Positions 44,430 through 56,769 of a stretch of DNA of 64,000 nucleotides are shown piece after piece (the stretch's first letter is position 1; each line of letters starts with the position of its first letter). Under the pieces are notes generated by a model. The model made no database searches. It saw only the letters and a list, made by a program, of their open reading frames with translations, and was not told the origin of the DNA. The position numbers were made by a program, and so were the translations under genes. This stretch comes from Acanthochromis polyacanthus (taxonomy: Eukaryota > Chordata > Actinopteri > Pomacentridae): the NCBI RefSeq assembly GCF_021347895.1, contig NC_067122.1:35434215-35498214 (forward strand), given 5' to 3'.

Positions 44430-44512
44430 AAAGGAGAATAAATCCTGCAGTCAAGCTGAATGAAAGCGGAAACGTAGTGTCTCTTTGTTAACACATACTG
44501 GATTTATAAACA
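44430..44512 (+). repeat. retroelement-like fragment, right copy
   Basis: Direct-orientation match of 26026-26115 (AATAAATCCTGCAG, GAATGAAAGCGGAAACGTAG, TGTCTCTTTG). The two copies bracket the LINE and the array. Confidence 0.6.
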
Positions 44513-44548
44513 CACCCCACCTGACACCTGCCAGGCCAGGGGGGTTAC

Positions 44549-45066
44549 ACCATAGACTGAATATAAAGATGGATGTAGCATCTGGCTCCAGAATTGAAGC
44601 CCACCCGGAAGTGTCAAAAACTTGCAATATTACGTCGTCCACTCGGGTTGGCTCCAAAAAGCTTTTGCTCCATAGACCCCAATTCATTTTTGGAAAAAAT
44701 AAAATTTGATAGACTGATTTTCTACAGCTCAGGATTTTTTTCCCGTTATTTTTCATGGTCAAAATGAGAGATCAGGTGGCCGATCTTAAAATAAATCAAT
44801 ACTGAATTTTAAATAAATCGTTAAAGTTGTGGAGCCAGGGGGCGTGGCTATACTTGATGGACAGCAACAGAAGCCTCTGCAGTAAAATGTGGGCGGGATA
44901 AGAGAGTCCTCAGCCAATCCTGCCTCTAGTTGCTCTCTGGTCCAGTCTGTTTGATAACGCTTTTTACGTCACTGGCTCCAAAAAATGCTAAACGGCAACC
45001 AGGAAGTAGCAAAATCCAGGCTTCATTTTCTGAAACCAACGGGTGACGTCACGGTTAGTTCATGGC
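44549..45066. mobile_element. MITE-like dispersed repeat
   Basis: Starts CCATAGACTGAATATAAAG, a known-looking terminal motif of a common percomorph repeat. It contains GTAGCATCTGGCTCCAGAA, TTGGCTCCAAAAAGCTTTTG and CCAGGGGGCGTGGC. The expected inverted right terminus is not recognisable. GGTGACGTCACGG near 45043 is the last familiar block. Non-coding. Confidence 0.6.
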
Positions 45067-46351
45067 TGGGTTACACGTACTTTTCTTGTTGGTATATGTT
45101 TCTATACTATTCTAGCTTAATATACTCATATATTAGTTTTTCCACCTTTTTTCTACATAAATAGTAAATTCACACCTTTTTAAAGCCAGTGCTTGAAAAT
45201 GTTGACATTCTGCTCTCCACTCATCAGAATTCTAATTAGATTCATTGTGCAGGAGTCCAGAAGATGTTGACCTCTGACCTTTACCCCGAACCCTGTTTTT
45301 CTGTCGGAGACACAGATTTAAAGAAACTGGTTCATAGGAGCAGGAGGAAGGTTAATAATGTTCGTGCACTCTGCTTAAAGAAATATTCAAGGACAGAACT
45401 TGGTTAGATAATGTGATTAGATTTGAAGGAGAGGGAAGCAGAAAGGTGGATGGAGCAGATTCCTGGACCCAGCAGGGAGACGGCTTTAATATCATAGCAA
45501 CCGAGAAAATGTCTGAATGCATTATTCCTCCTTTTTAAATTAGAGAGTGGAGAAATTCACAGGAGGTATCTTAGTCTATGAATGTTATCTGAATAATTCA
45601 AGAGTGTGTTTTTTTTGTCATGCATATAATAATTTTATGAATAAATCAACCTTTTGAAAGAAACGGTTCTAGCTAATTTGTTGCTGCTGCACAAATACAC
45701 CTGAATCACAGATCCGATATGTCGCCTGGAAGACATGAGGCTTGGTTGAATTCATCTGCTTTGACTGAAGGTTATGTTGGTGTTTGTAGCTGCTGCTGTC
45801 CAGAACCAGTTCAAAACTTCTAGTCACAGTAAAATGGAAGTTTTACTGGAAGTCTCACTATCTGCAATCACGTCACACAGTCTTATGTAAAACTGAATAT
45901 ATAATTACAAAAATGATTTAAATCAATAAAGTACAGAAAATCTAAAGAGTAGGCAGAGTTTAGTAGTGATGCAATGTGGACCTTTGGAAAAATATGGATG
46001 AGAAATATGGTTACAAGAACAAATCTGTGGGAGTAGCCTTGGGTGTACAAAGAAGAACTGGATACTCAGTGGAATACTGGATACCACTTAAAGGTTTTCC
46101 AGAACCAGGGTTTTCTTAGAACTGCATAGAAACATTTAGCACCAGCAATGATTTTGACATAGTGGCCAAACCAAGTTACTACAACGTGTATGTTGCACAC
46201 ACTAACCCACGACCACGTGATGAAAATAGTGCTGTCAAAAAAAAGACATTTTTAATCCGATTAATCACAGGGTTGCTGTGAAATAATTTTGATTAATTCC
46301 TATTAATTGTAATTAATTATAATCTATATTAATATATATATATATGTATAT
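45067..46351. other. unassigned intergenic DNA
   Basis: AT-rich. From 46240 a stretch rich in TTAATCCGATTAATCACAG and TTAATTG words leads into a short (TA)n. No gene supported. Confidence 0.4.
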
Positions 46352-46850
46352 ACCGGGCTTTGCAAAAGTTCTGTTACACGATTTCATGATTTTTAGAGAT
46401 GTTTACATGTCAGAGTAAAAAAATCCATTAAATAAACTGAAAGTTCTACCATATAGGCAGGTGTCCTTAATACAATTTTTTTCTCCGGTGAAGTTGTATC
46501 AAGATGGAAGTCAAAAGAGTTGAGATATCTGCTCTCCTTCATGCTGGCCACAAGTCTGACAGAGCCAAGCAGCTGAACATCAGCCGGATGACCGTCCACA
46601 GAGTCGTGGAGAGGCTCAAGAATGGTGAAGATCTTTCAGTGATCTTTGAAGAATGGTGAAGACCTGAAAGATCTTCACCATTCTTTAGCCTCTCCGCGAC
46701 TCTGTGGACGGTCATCCTGCTGATGTTCAGCACAAAAAACCTGCCTATAAGGTACAACTTTCAGTTTATTTAATGGAATTTTTCACTCCGACATGTAAAC
46801 GTCTCTAAAGATCATGAAACCGAGTGTAACAGAACTTTTGCAAAGCCTGG
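46352..46850. mobile_element. fully palindromic fold-back element made of two transposon 5' ends
   Basis: The two halves are inverted copies along almost their whole length. The outer arms run from CCGGGCTTTGCAAAAGTTCT (left) to the inverse of AGAACTTTTGCAAAGCCTGG (right) for about 100 bp. The inner arms pair again through GACCGTCCACAGAGTC and GGTGAAGATCTTTCAG. The left half encodes MEVKRVEISALLHAGHKSDR followed by AKQLNISRMTVHRVVERLKN, a helix-turn-helix of an IS630/mariner-type transposase. The right half encodes the same domain on the other strand. The spacer at the centre is only about 20-30 bp. Flanked by TA-rich DNA. Confidence 0.85.
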
Positions 46851-47869
46851 TATATATATATTGCCAAATCACACGATTTCGCGAGCTATCGCGCGATTTC
46901 GGAATGAGATTTGCTTTCTAGCATCCTGAGATTTGGATACAGACCACAACAAATAGCAATCGCCAAGTAATGTGGAGGTTTTCGTTCACTTCTCATCTCT
47001 AGTATGTTGTGGGACACTTGTTGACACTATCCGAGCCGGTCAGTGTTTGAAAAAAAGCATGTTAGAGTGGACTTTGATGCTGGGGGGCAAGTTGCCCCAT
47101 ACTTTTTGCTAGCTGAGCTGCTAGCTGAGCTGCGAAGCTGCCTGCCTGGCTAAATACTGGAGCTATGCCGAACATTCATTTCTCCATCACTCACATGTAT
47201 GAAATGACATATGGAAACAGACCCCAGGTTGAAAAAAACCGAAGTTCCCCTTTAAATGAGCTGGGAAAATGTAGCAGTGTAAACAAAATATAGTTGATTA
47301 ACTTACAATGTTATATAAAATTGCACAACAATGCATCTGTCTAAAAATGTAGAAATGTATCTAGTAAAAGTCTGAAGCTTCATTATCTACAAAGACAGCG
47401 AGCTTCTCTGCATGGCACCTAATGAAAACAGGAAAAGTGAAACAAAGAGGGGAGCCTTTTAATTTTGGCCCATCTTTTTCTATTATTCATGTCCACTTAG
47501 CACATTAACTTTCTGCTGGCAGCTTCTGAGACCTCATACTGTTGTGGAGCATTAAAGAAACATCAAATATTGAGATGGAGAAAAGTATGCGATAAATATT
47601 GCAGATGCGGGAGGAATCTGTGCACAGGCGGGTTTCAGAGGTAAGCAGAGAGAAAGGGACTGATTTCATTGGTTAAATGGGACTCTAAATGCTGCAGTTT
47701 AGCATTATAGGAAGTACAGACAGTTCATAAATACATCATTATCTCTAACTTAGTTGTACAAAGCTGTTATCCCTATTAATATACAGCACTAACAACAAGC
47801 AAAACTTCTCAGGAAGGCATTATGACATTTAAGTTTGTTTTAAAGCGTGATTTCAGTATTTATATGTAC

Positions 47870-47871
<2 letters not shown>
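46851..47871. other. unassigned intergenic DNA
   Basis: Includes an odd CpG-bearing stretch near 46870-46910 (CGATTTCGCGAGCTATCGCGCG), itself a short inverted repeat. No gene supported. Confidence 0.4.

Positions 47872-47942
<71 letters not shown>
47872..47942. repeat. (GT)n microsatellite
   Basis: About 35 uninterrupted dinucleotide repeats. Confidence 0.97.
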
Positions 47943-47946
<4 letters not shown>

Positions 47947-48898
47947 CTCTGTGTATTATTTTGTGATTCATAAAGGTACACACACATGCACACAGCATTA
48001 GTCACAGCAGTGAGTCATGCAGCCCCAGAGAAATGAGATGAAATCAGGTTTGGGCCACTCTGCTGGAGACACTGACACTTCATTTCAGGTGGCTGTTTAG
48101 CATCAATACTGATTCATTAAAAGATGAAAAGTCTGCCTGAAAATAAAAACAACATCATGTGTGAAGAGCTGAGTTGCACCTCTTTATGATTAAAGTATCA
48201 TGTCAGATGCTGAGAAGAGTATGATGCTGTGGAGGAGCAGTGAAAACAGATTTTAATGAATTGCAGAGTTTGTGACTCGTCTCCTTAAAGGTTTATTTCT
48301 ATCAGTGTATTTTTGTGTCTACAAGCTGCCATGTGGCCCTAAAGCAAAATGAACCTCTCTTTGGATTTTAGTGATCAATGACATCCCTCTTATGCTTACT
48401 AGTGATGTATTTAATTCTATGTTTATTTAATTTTGTATGAAGAAGATATGTCCTTCTTCTGTTGCTCTCTAAATGAGAAATAGTCCTCTGGAAAGAAACA
48501 TAAACTGCTTCCATATCATTGGAAATGTCTGCACATGGGAGCTTTTTCCAGGTCAACACACATGAATAATGATGACAAAATCAGTCCATTAAAGGTAATC
48601 AGATTACTGCTGAGATGGTTTTGCAAAGCCAGATTTCTGAGTTACAACCTTTAAATGATAAGAAAAACATTATTTTTAAAATGACAGTGAGAGTATTTCC
48701 TTTAATTAACAATCAAAAACAAACATGTTAGACTATATTTAAAATACAGGCATCAAAGTAGAGGCTCAGTACAAGAAAAGTCAACACACAACTGAAACAA
48801 AAGTCCACCTGTGATTTTCAGAGGGTGTGATTCTAAAATGAGCTGTGAACAGCTGAACTTTCTCAGTTTTGGACTGACGGGTTGTTTGTATCTGCATC
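47943..48898. other. unassigned intergenic DNA
   Basis: No gene or repeat family recognised. Confidence 0.4.
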
Positions 48899-50045
48899 AT
48901 GGCTCCACATGGAAAAGAACTGCGAGAAGAACTGAAAATTATGATTGTGCGATTTTTAAGTGATTGAAAAGAATCCAGAAAGATCAGTGTCCCACTAAAA
49001 CACAGATGAAACACAGTGTCAGCAGTAATCCGGAGGTACAGAAGGAGTCATAGTGCCACAAATCAGAGCTTCAAAGAGGACTCCACGGACAGTGAACCAC
49101 TTTCACAATCTAGCTGTGAAAACAGACGGCAGCTGCTTTAGACGTGGCTCTGTGTTTGTCAATGGAAACCAGAGTTTCTGTGAAGCTCAGACAGCGTGAA
49201 GGACACTTCAGAACATCAACCTCGAAGGACGGAGGACATGAAAAAGAAAACAGTAGTTGCAAATCTTCCACAAGACATTTGGTTCAAGAACACAAAAATA
49301 AGCCTGAAGAATTGTCAAGTGTACTCCCACTTTCAACGATAGGTGATTCTCATTGACGATTTCTGAGAGTTTGTGTGCAGTTTCCCCACTTGAAAAAGGA
49401 TGTTCATCTACCCAGGGTTTGAACAGGACTTCACTCATGAATCAGACAGTTGCTTTCTTTCTTTTCCCTCTTTTATTTTGCAATGGTCGCAAATTCATGA
49501 GATACAGAGGTGAATTCCAGCTTCCATAAGTCCATACGTTTAGCTGATAGATTAAGCCAACTTCCATAAGTCGTTGACAAGAATGTTGGGAGAACATTCT
49601 TCGGTCAGATGAGACCAAAATAAATTTGTTGCTCTCAGATGGAGTCCACCATGTTTGGTGTGAACCTGAACAGATCTACCACAGTGGATGCACAGTTGGA
49701 CAGTGAAGCACAAAGGCATTTAGTGTGTCTTTGTGGTAATTCATGGTAATAATCTTTGGAGTTGTTTTGTCTGTCTCCTGGGTAATTTTGTGTCTATTTA
49801 TGGTCCTTTTTTTTCATTTTTATGAGCTTTCCAAGACTACCACAGAGGATACATAGTCCTGACAGTGAAGCACAGAATGTGATCTGAGGCAGTATCTGTC
49901 ACAGCTGCACCATTAATGTCTGTGGATAAACCAATATACTGGCTGACAAGATGACTCCCAGTCTGCAGAGGCTCGGAGAAAAGGAATATTCCAGCATGAC
50001 AACCGTCCACAGAAGAAAATCCCACCAGAGTTTCTACAAAACAAA
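48899..50045 (+). mobile_element. Tc1-like transposon relic
   Basis: ATG at 48899 starts MAPHGKELREELKIMIVRF, the N-terminus of a common Tc1 transposase subtype. Later, in changing frames, come VIVPQIRASKRTPRT, then SDETKINLLLSDGVHHVW (first catalytic Asp region, near 49610) and a trace of the QHDN block near 49995. Multiple stops and low-similarity gaps make it a dead copy. Terminal inverted repeats were not located. Confidence 0.7.
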
Positions 50046-50114
50046 AACATGAAAACTACAACCTGGACAGTCTGTTTTGTAAACACATTTGGTGTATTTC
50101 AAAAGTATGAAAGT

Positions 50115-50468
50115 GGGCTGCACAGTGGGGTGTAGTGGTTAGTACTTTCTCCTTGCAGCAAGAAGATCCCCCGTTCAAATCCCAGGGTGGGCCTGGGATC
50201 TTTCTGCATGGAGTTTGCATGTTCTCCCTGTGCATGCGTGGATTTTCTCCGGGTGCTCTGGCTTCCTCCCACAGTCCTAAAATATGCTGAGGTTAATTGA
50301 TCACTCTAAATTGCCTTTAAGTGTGATTGTGTGTCTGTATATGTAGCCCTGTGACAGACTGGTGACCTGTCCAGGGTGTCCCCTGCCTTCACCAGAGTCA
50401 GCTGGGATAGGCCCCAGCACCCCCCGTGACCCTAGTGAGGATAAAGTGGTGTTTAGAGGATGGATGAA
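50115..50468 (+). mobile_element. tRNA-headed SINE, second copy of the 17.3-kb family
   Basis: Starts GGCTGCACAGTGGGGTGTAG, with B-box-like GTTCAAATCC. It keeps the GCATGGAGTTTGCATGTTCT body and ends in a decayed GGATGGATGAAT tail. No clean target-site duplication, so it is older than the other two copies. Confidence 0.85.
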
Positions 50469-50830
50469 TAAAAAGTGTAGTGACTTTTGTTGTGTTGAGC
50501 TCCTACTGGGGCCAGTATTTAATTGTTACTAATATGGATACTCCAAGTTTTACATCGATCTTATAAATTACAGACTTTGATAATGACTAATGACAACTGA
50601 CAATTTAACAGGTGTTTATCTGGTCTCTCAATATGTATGTATGTGTGTATGTATGTATTTATCTGGATGGTTCCTGTTGCTGTTCTGATCTTCAGGACAG
50701 TTTGTTTCTGTATGGATTACCACGAAGTTGGAGGACAGAAGAACACAGGCCAGGGCAGGGGGATAATGAAAGCTTATTATTGTTTATTATGAGGTGAAAA
50801 TGAAAATTCAAATTCATTTAAGCAAACACA

Positions 50831-50868
<38 letters not shown>

Positions 50869-50965
50869 CAGAAGCCTGTGACGCAGCATTATATTATGCT
50901 ACTAAAGCACAATTGCAAAAGTCACCTCTGTTAGGTGGTTAAATAAGATGCCGACAGCGCTTTTG

Positions 50966-51000
<35 letters not shown>

Positions 51001-52776
51001 GCCAAAATACATCAAAAAACCCTGCAAAGTCACCTTTTTAAATGAAAACCACAGGCTCACACAGCAGCAACATGCAGGGCAGTGTTTACATGGGAAACCC
51101 GAGTTCTCCACCATCAGTGAATTAGCTGCAGCTCACATTACTGGGTTGGCCACATTTCTCTCCAACAGGCTTTCCCAGGGGCAATAGCTGCTCTCCAACA
51201 CCCCGTGGTGAAGCCTATTCGGGGTCACGGCCTGTCATTAAGCTTTCTTCCCCTTTTTCCCTCTAGTGGATGATTGATTAGCTAATTAGTTTTCAGATTA
51301 ATGTCTCTATTCTTATGTTTAACCTAACAGCCCCCATGTGAGGATCCCCATGCATATTATAGCCGTAATACATTGGTGTGAAATTAAATTTTAAAGATAT
51401 GGAAAATAATCCCATTAGCCGAGCACAATATATGGGAATGAAACCACTTGTTAATTTGTGCCTAGATTTAATTTGTACTCTCTAATTGGACGAGCCTCCG
51501 TTCATTTGACTATTCACTCCGTTCAAATGATTTGAACTGATTTCTTTTTTGCCACAGTTCACCATCATTCCCTTTAACTTTCATCTGGTCGTAATTTTGC
51601 AGAGGTATGAAGATAACACAATCACACAAAGTACGAGGATAAATATAAAGAGAGACAGAAAAGCAGGTCTTTAATTTTTAACATCACTGTAATAAATTTA
51701 GAGGTTTTCAGCAGTGTTCACAAGAATCTATTTCTGACCTTTTGATGCTTTTTAAAACCATTTTTATGGTCAAATACAGGCAGGCAAATCAATAGAAACA
51801 ATGAGACTTGCAATTTTCCATTAAGCTCCTTCATTTATTGAGTTATGTCACATTTTGTTTGTTCTTCACAGCTGTATATGACAATAGTAACATCATTTAT
51901 CATTTAAACTATTATAAAACTTGGACCCAGACATGTAATTGTTAGAAAAATGATGTGCAGATTACCCACTATTTGTTTAAGCTACATTTGAACTAAAACT
52001 GCCATTTGGCCATTAATTAGCAGCTGTGACTGGCAGTGATAATAATGAAAAATGCAGCTTTAATTTGACTGAGAGCAGCCCACGGTGTCAGTGTGAGAGA
52101 AATATTGTGCTCTCAGTGCAACTAGGGCAAAGGAGGTCAAAAAACCTCCTACCATGATTCCAGTTGGATGCTTGCATCAGCAATCAGTTCATATTTTTAG
52201 TTTTATTCATGCCTGCTGTGTGCTGTTCTGGATAATTAAAAGAAAACACATCAATACTAACAGCAACTAAACAAGAGTCCCAACTTTCTGCTCTTTGATG
52301 GACTGCTTGTTACTGTTGTGACTCATAGCTGTTATCTATTGTTCTCTCTCTGATAAGGTGCTTCATTTCATGCAAACTTTTCTAAATATCCTGGAAAAGA
52401 ACATTAATGTATAAATTACATATCTCATTGCGGTTTCATTACTTTATCAGAGAGATACATATGATAGGTCTTCCTTGTATGAAAATTGGACTGATTCCAC
52501 TCAATTTTTTTATGCCATGAATCTGTAGTTTTGCCATTTCAGGGTAAGCCAAGGCTTTACTAATCTGCCTTTACACTTTCAACAACCAACTTTATCGAGC
52601 TGAGTCAAACCGCGGAGCTCTGTTTCTTTGAGGGTCATTCTAACTCAATTTACCAAATAAAAAATAAATAAATCTGCACATACATATATTATTAAGTAAA
52701 ATGTGAACATTTTTGGTCACATGTCACTATGCATTGGAAAACCTTGGGTTTTTTTTAGCCCAGTAACAATATTATA
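50469..52776. other. intergenic DNA with candidate conserved non-coding segments
   Basis: No ORF of interest. The segment 51230-51550 is dense in homeodomain- and POU-like words (ATTAGCTAATTAG, ATGCATATTA, TTAATTTG, CTCTAATTGG). A second such patch is 52005-52095 (CATTAATTAGCAGCTGTGAC). These look like developmental enhancers, but conservation cannot be seen from one sequence. Confidence 0.35.
50827..50998. repeat. two (CA)n tracts
   Basis: Perfect to near-perfect CA runs at about 50827-50866 and 50969-50998, separated by about 100 bp of ordinary sequence. Confidence 0.9.
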
Positions 52777-53321
52777 TACAGGGTGACCCAAAAGTTTGGA
52801 AACAAATGAAAAGTTTATAATCCAAATAATATAATGTTATTTCAATAAATCAGTACCACAGATATATTCAGAAGAGTAACAGATTAGTGTAAAACAAACA
52901 TATTTCGACATGTTCATGTTTGTTTCTTATACAAAGTTGTGAACGTTTCCACCAACTGGTTACACTGGTATCTTCTGGAATGTATCTTCATTCATGCTTA
53001 TGAAGGTTCCTCAAACTGGCCAGTAAATGTTGTCTCATAGTACTTTTGAATGTTTAAAAAAATTAAAACTGTCAGATACTTTACCATCAAGAGTTTTGAA
53101 ATCTGACACTGATGGCCTGCATTTTGAAGTGATGCTCCAGCATACCTGGACCTTATGGTTCTATTCATTTTCTTCTGAGTTATTGCACTCGGCAAATACT
53201 ATGCTTTTAAGTTATTTTATTATGCTATAACAAAAATGGCTAAAATAAGAGTGAATTCAAGCACCCCCAACTCAAATAGTTGCAGTTAAACTTTGTTTCC
53301 AAACTTTTGAGTCACTCTGTA
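52777..53321. mobile_element. mariner-type MITE with terminal inverted repeats
   Basis: The left end TACAGGGTGACCCAAAAGTT and the inverse of the right end TACAGAGTGACTCAAAAGTT continue together through TGGAAACAAA, about 30 bp in all, and carry TA at the outer edges. The interior (545 bp in total) is AT-rich and has no transposase frame. Confidence 0.85.
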
Positions 53322-53820
53322 AGTGTTCCATCTCACTTGCTCAGTGCATGTTCAAATATTAGCCATAAATACAAAAGAAAAATAATTCTCAGAAAATATG
53401 CCTGTGACTGGCAACATACTTTGTTTAAAGCTCCTCTTGGTAGCAATCGCAGAAAACAGGGTGAACAATGAAGGTTTTAGGCTTGTGAAATATCAGTGTA
53501 GACAGAAACATGGACATTTTTTGACCAAATTTGCATCATTATATAACTACTTTAAATTCTTCTATCAAAGCAGGGTTGTTCCATTGAAGACCATATGTAC
53601 ATATCAGTGAGCATTCAAAATTTCAGGACTCTAACTACATTACTAAGTAATCTACAAACATTGCTCCACAGATTGGTGTGAAGAAAAAGTAGTAAAAATA
53701 GATACAACCCATCTTCTTGAAGTGTTTTTAACTCAAAAATGGCTGTTACCTATGAGTCCAGACTTCCCACATGGTCAGCTCAATCAATATTCACCACTTT
53801 AAAAATAATCAGTAAAGTTG
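53322..53820. other. unassigned intergenic DNA
   Basis: No feature recognised. Confidence 0.4.
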
Positions 53821-53829
53821 AAGATGGTC

Positions 53830-54018
53830 GGGGCACCCGCATAGTTCAGTGGGTTAAGCAGGGTGAACCATCTACTAGAGCTGGTCCCCAACGCAGTGGC
53901 CTGGGTTCGATTTCTGCTTGTGGCCCTTTGCTGCATACCTTCTCCCCATTTCCTGTCTGTCTCACACTTGGCCTATCAAAAATAATGAAGGCCAAAAAAA
54001 TAGCTTTAGAAAAAATTA
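53830..54018 (+). mobile_element. tRNA-headed SINE with 9-bp target-site duplication
   Basis: AAGATGGTC occurs at 53821-53829 and 54019-54027. The head reads GCATAGTTCAGTGGGTTAAG (A-box region) and CCTGGGTTCGATTTC (B box). The short body has CCCTTTGCTGCATACCTTCT and TTCCTGTCTGTCTCACACTT, and ends in an A-rich tail. A minus-strand fragment of the family is at 25413-25520. Confidence 0.85.
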
Positions 54019-54027
54019 AAGATGGTC

Positions 54028-56084
54028 AGTAAATTGAGGCAGAACGACAACCTCCTGACCTCTTGATGCGTTCGGATTCACATTTCCGGCTCTTTCGCTG
54101 TGGGAACTTCCTTCTCTTGGTTGTAGCTGCAGATCCATCTCTCATGGCCAGGAATGATCTTCAGGCTGCTTATGTTTGCTCTCCAGTCCAGTTTGTGGAT
54201 CATGGAGAAATCGCAAATATGAACCCACTAGTGGTCACAACAACATGTGAAACACAAGTCCAGATGTTGATATTATGGTATCACGTGGTCGCTGGACAAT
54301 TGATAGCTACTGTTTGCGCTTGTTGCTTGTGCATGATTTTGCATATGTGCACTACAGACAGTATCTAAACTTTTTGATCACCTCTCCTGTTATGGTTTGT
54401 TTATGTTTATTGTTTTGTTTATGGTTAGAAAGGTGAGACAGTCTAGTCATACATGTATCTAGTGATACAAAATGGCTGCATGTGGCAGGGCACCATTCGG
54501 GTACAGCCAGACTCTACGTGAATGTTGGGAGGAAATTCAGGCCTTTTCTGAGAGGAAACAAATTTCTGTTGTTATTATATTGTGAATTCAGGGTGTTAAA
54601 ACATAAAGCCGTAACTTTTAAAGTTGTTCTTTGGACTAGTCCAACAGCTGCAGCCAGAACATGCAACTTGTACTTGAGGAGTGTCTGGACCCCCTGTTGG
54701 ACACAAACTTTGGTGTCCTATGTTTGTTTTTATGATGATGTGCTTGAGTCACTGCTAAGTATTGACACTGAGGGTGAAGAGTGAAAAATAGCATGAGGAA
54801 GACCTAGAACAGAAAGTCAGCGTTTGTCGACCATCTCAGCTGACGTCTAACTATGACTGATGAAAGATGTCTGAAATCTTCCCTCTACCTTGAATAGTGT
54901 CCTCAATCATTGATCAGCCCTCCCCTGCTCTCATTTTTGCCTGAAGATAAAAATCAAGCTTGTCCACAGTTCAGCGATGCCATGGATGATTGATCGGAGA
55001 AAACACTCGCTGTAATGGTCTGGGGGATTTTCGACAGCATATGGTCCATCAAATTTGGCAAACCTGTGCAACACTGAAGCAAAGTCACCCATGCGTTCAA
55101 TTTTAATCTCTACTGTCGTGTTCCCTTTTCATTTTTTCAGTGACTCCCTGCCTTTCTGTGTCTCTGGAGCCAATATCTTTCTGTAACAACAATGTTGGTA
55201 CAAATATTGATGTCAAACCTGCTTTGGTGATGCTGCTGTATTATAACATCACTTCTTTGTCCCAATGAAGTCTGCTCCCGTTTGTTTGAAAGATGAAATG
55301 ACTTTTGACAGTAGCATAAAGGCAACATTTATAAAGAAAATTCATGTTTGATTGACGTAGTCGAGTAAAAATACTAAGCTTCATGCATAATACAAACAGC
55401 AGCATGTCAGACACTGCTATACCTAAAAAAGTAAGATGTAACATTAGTTTTTATATTTGAAAAATAAAGATAGAATTCATTGCTGAAACATCAGCAAATC
55501 CCATATTGAAGGTTCAATAACATAAAAACAGAATGAAATCCATGAAATCCTTTATTCAAAAATGTTTAAAGCCTCTGTGAGCTTGTTTCAGATCTAAAGT
55601 ATCTCTCTATAACATTTAAAATTTTTCAAGTAACAGACAAAAACATGTGAGACTAACAAACTGAAAGCTTCAGAATTCTCTGTTTCATCCTTTACAATGG
55701 TACAATGGTTTTGACAGTCGTGCTGTTTAATTAAAAGACTTCAAAATATACATTGTACCTCCTATGAGCTGGCATCCACATCGGTGGACAACACAATTTT
55801 GGTTGTCTGCACCATAATGCTTAATTCTGTGTAACTGGAACCTGATGTACACAAACGTGACCACTTACACTGCCACCTAGTGGTGTCAGAAAAGAAAAAC
55901 AGATCAGAAAGTCAGGTGGCCACTCCCGACCAAAACGTTATCAAGGTAGAAAAAAATCAAATAAAATTTTATTGTTGATTCTTGATAAGTTATGCATACT
56001 TTTAATGTGGCATGCAAATTTGACAAAGGTTTGGAACAGTAAAGAACTACTATGCTACTAAACTTGAGGTCCACATATTTGTGT
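54028..56084. other. unassigned intergenic DNA
   Basis: About 2 kb with no supportable gene or repeat. Several 60-100 codon frames occur but without coding-like composition or splice context. Confidence 0.4.
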
Positions 56085-56670
56085 CAGGGTTTGACTCTGA
56101 GACTCAGGTGCAGAACAACAAAGACATGCCAAGTGAATATAGAGGTAGAAAATACTATTTACAGGCACAAAAGAAAAGACTACAAGACAATGAATCAAAC
56201 TAAAACAGGAAACAGGAAGTTGCATAAACACAACTAGACTCATTAGGGACCCCCAAGGGCTCGAACGAATTATAGTCAACAGATTCAAGTTAACAAATCA
56301 GAAATTTAACAAGAACTAACCCAAACAAGGTAAAACCCGACTAGGAAAGCTAGTGGACATCAGAGCCTCAGTGTTACCACTGATGCTGAAACTTTGGCAT
56401 AAAGATATCTCACCGATAGTACTGGAAACCTCAGAATAGCTAAACTGGCTGGCTGTAATAGAGAGAGAGAGCAGAGGGACTTAGTTGACGACTGGCTTGA
56501 GGAGGGAAGACAGGCAGAAGAATGGAGGGGGTGTGTGGCATGGCCGTGGCATGGCCGTGGCATGGCCGTGGCATGGCGTCTCAGTGGCTGTGAATGGTGG
56601 ATTGTGGTTCATGGAATCCAGGACAGTGCAGACTGATGAGGGAATGAGGCAGAAGATCCAGCCCAGACTC
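56085..56670. mobile_element. fish dispersed repeat, LTR-like end, with internal 12-bp tandem repeat
   Basis: Starts TGTCAGGGTTTGACTCTGAG and contains CAGGAAACAGGAAGTTG and a long purine-rich body, a familiar pattern among non-autonomous LTR-type repeats in fish. A perfect 12-bp repeat GCATGGCCGTGG is present about 3.5 times at 56538-56577. The right boundary and the class are uncertain. Confidence 0.4.
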
Positions 56671-56769
56671 GGCAGGTTGAGTCTGATTGCTCAAATGATG
56701 ACCCTGAAGAGTCAACACCAGGACCAAGCTTTCAAGGACAACCCAAGCGAGGTACTTGTTCTCAGTAGG

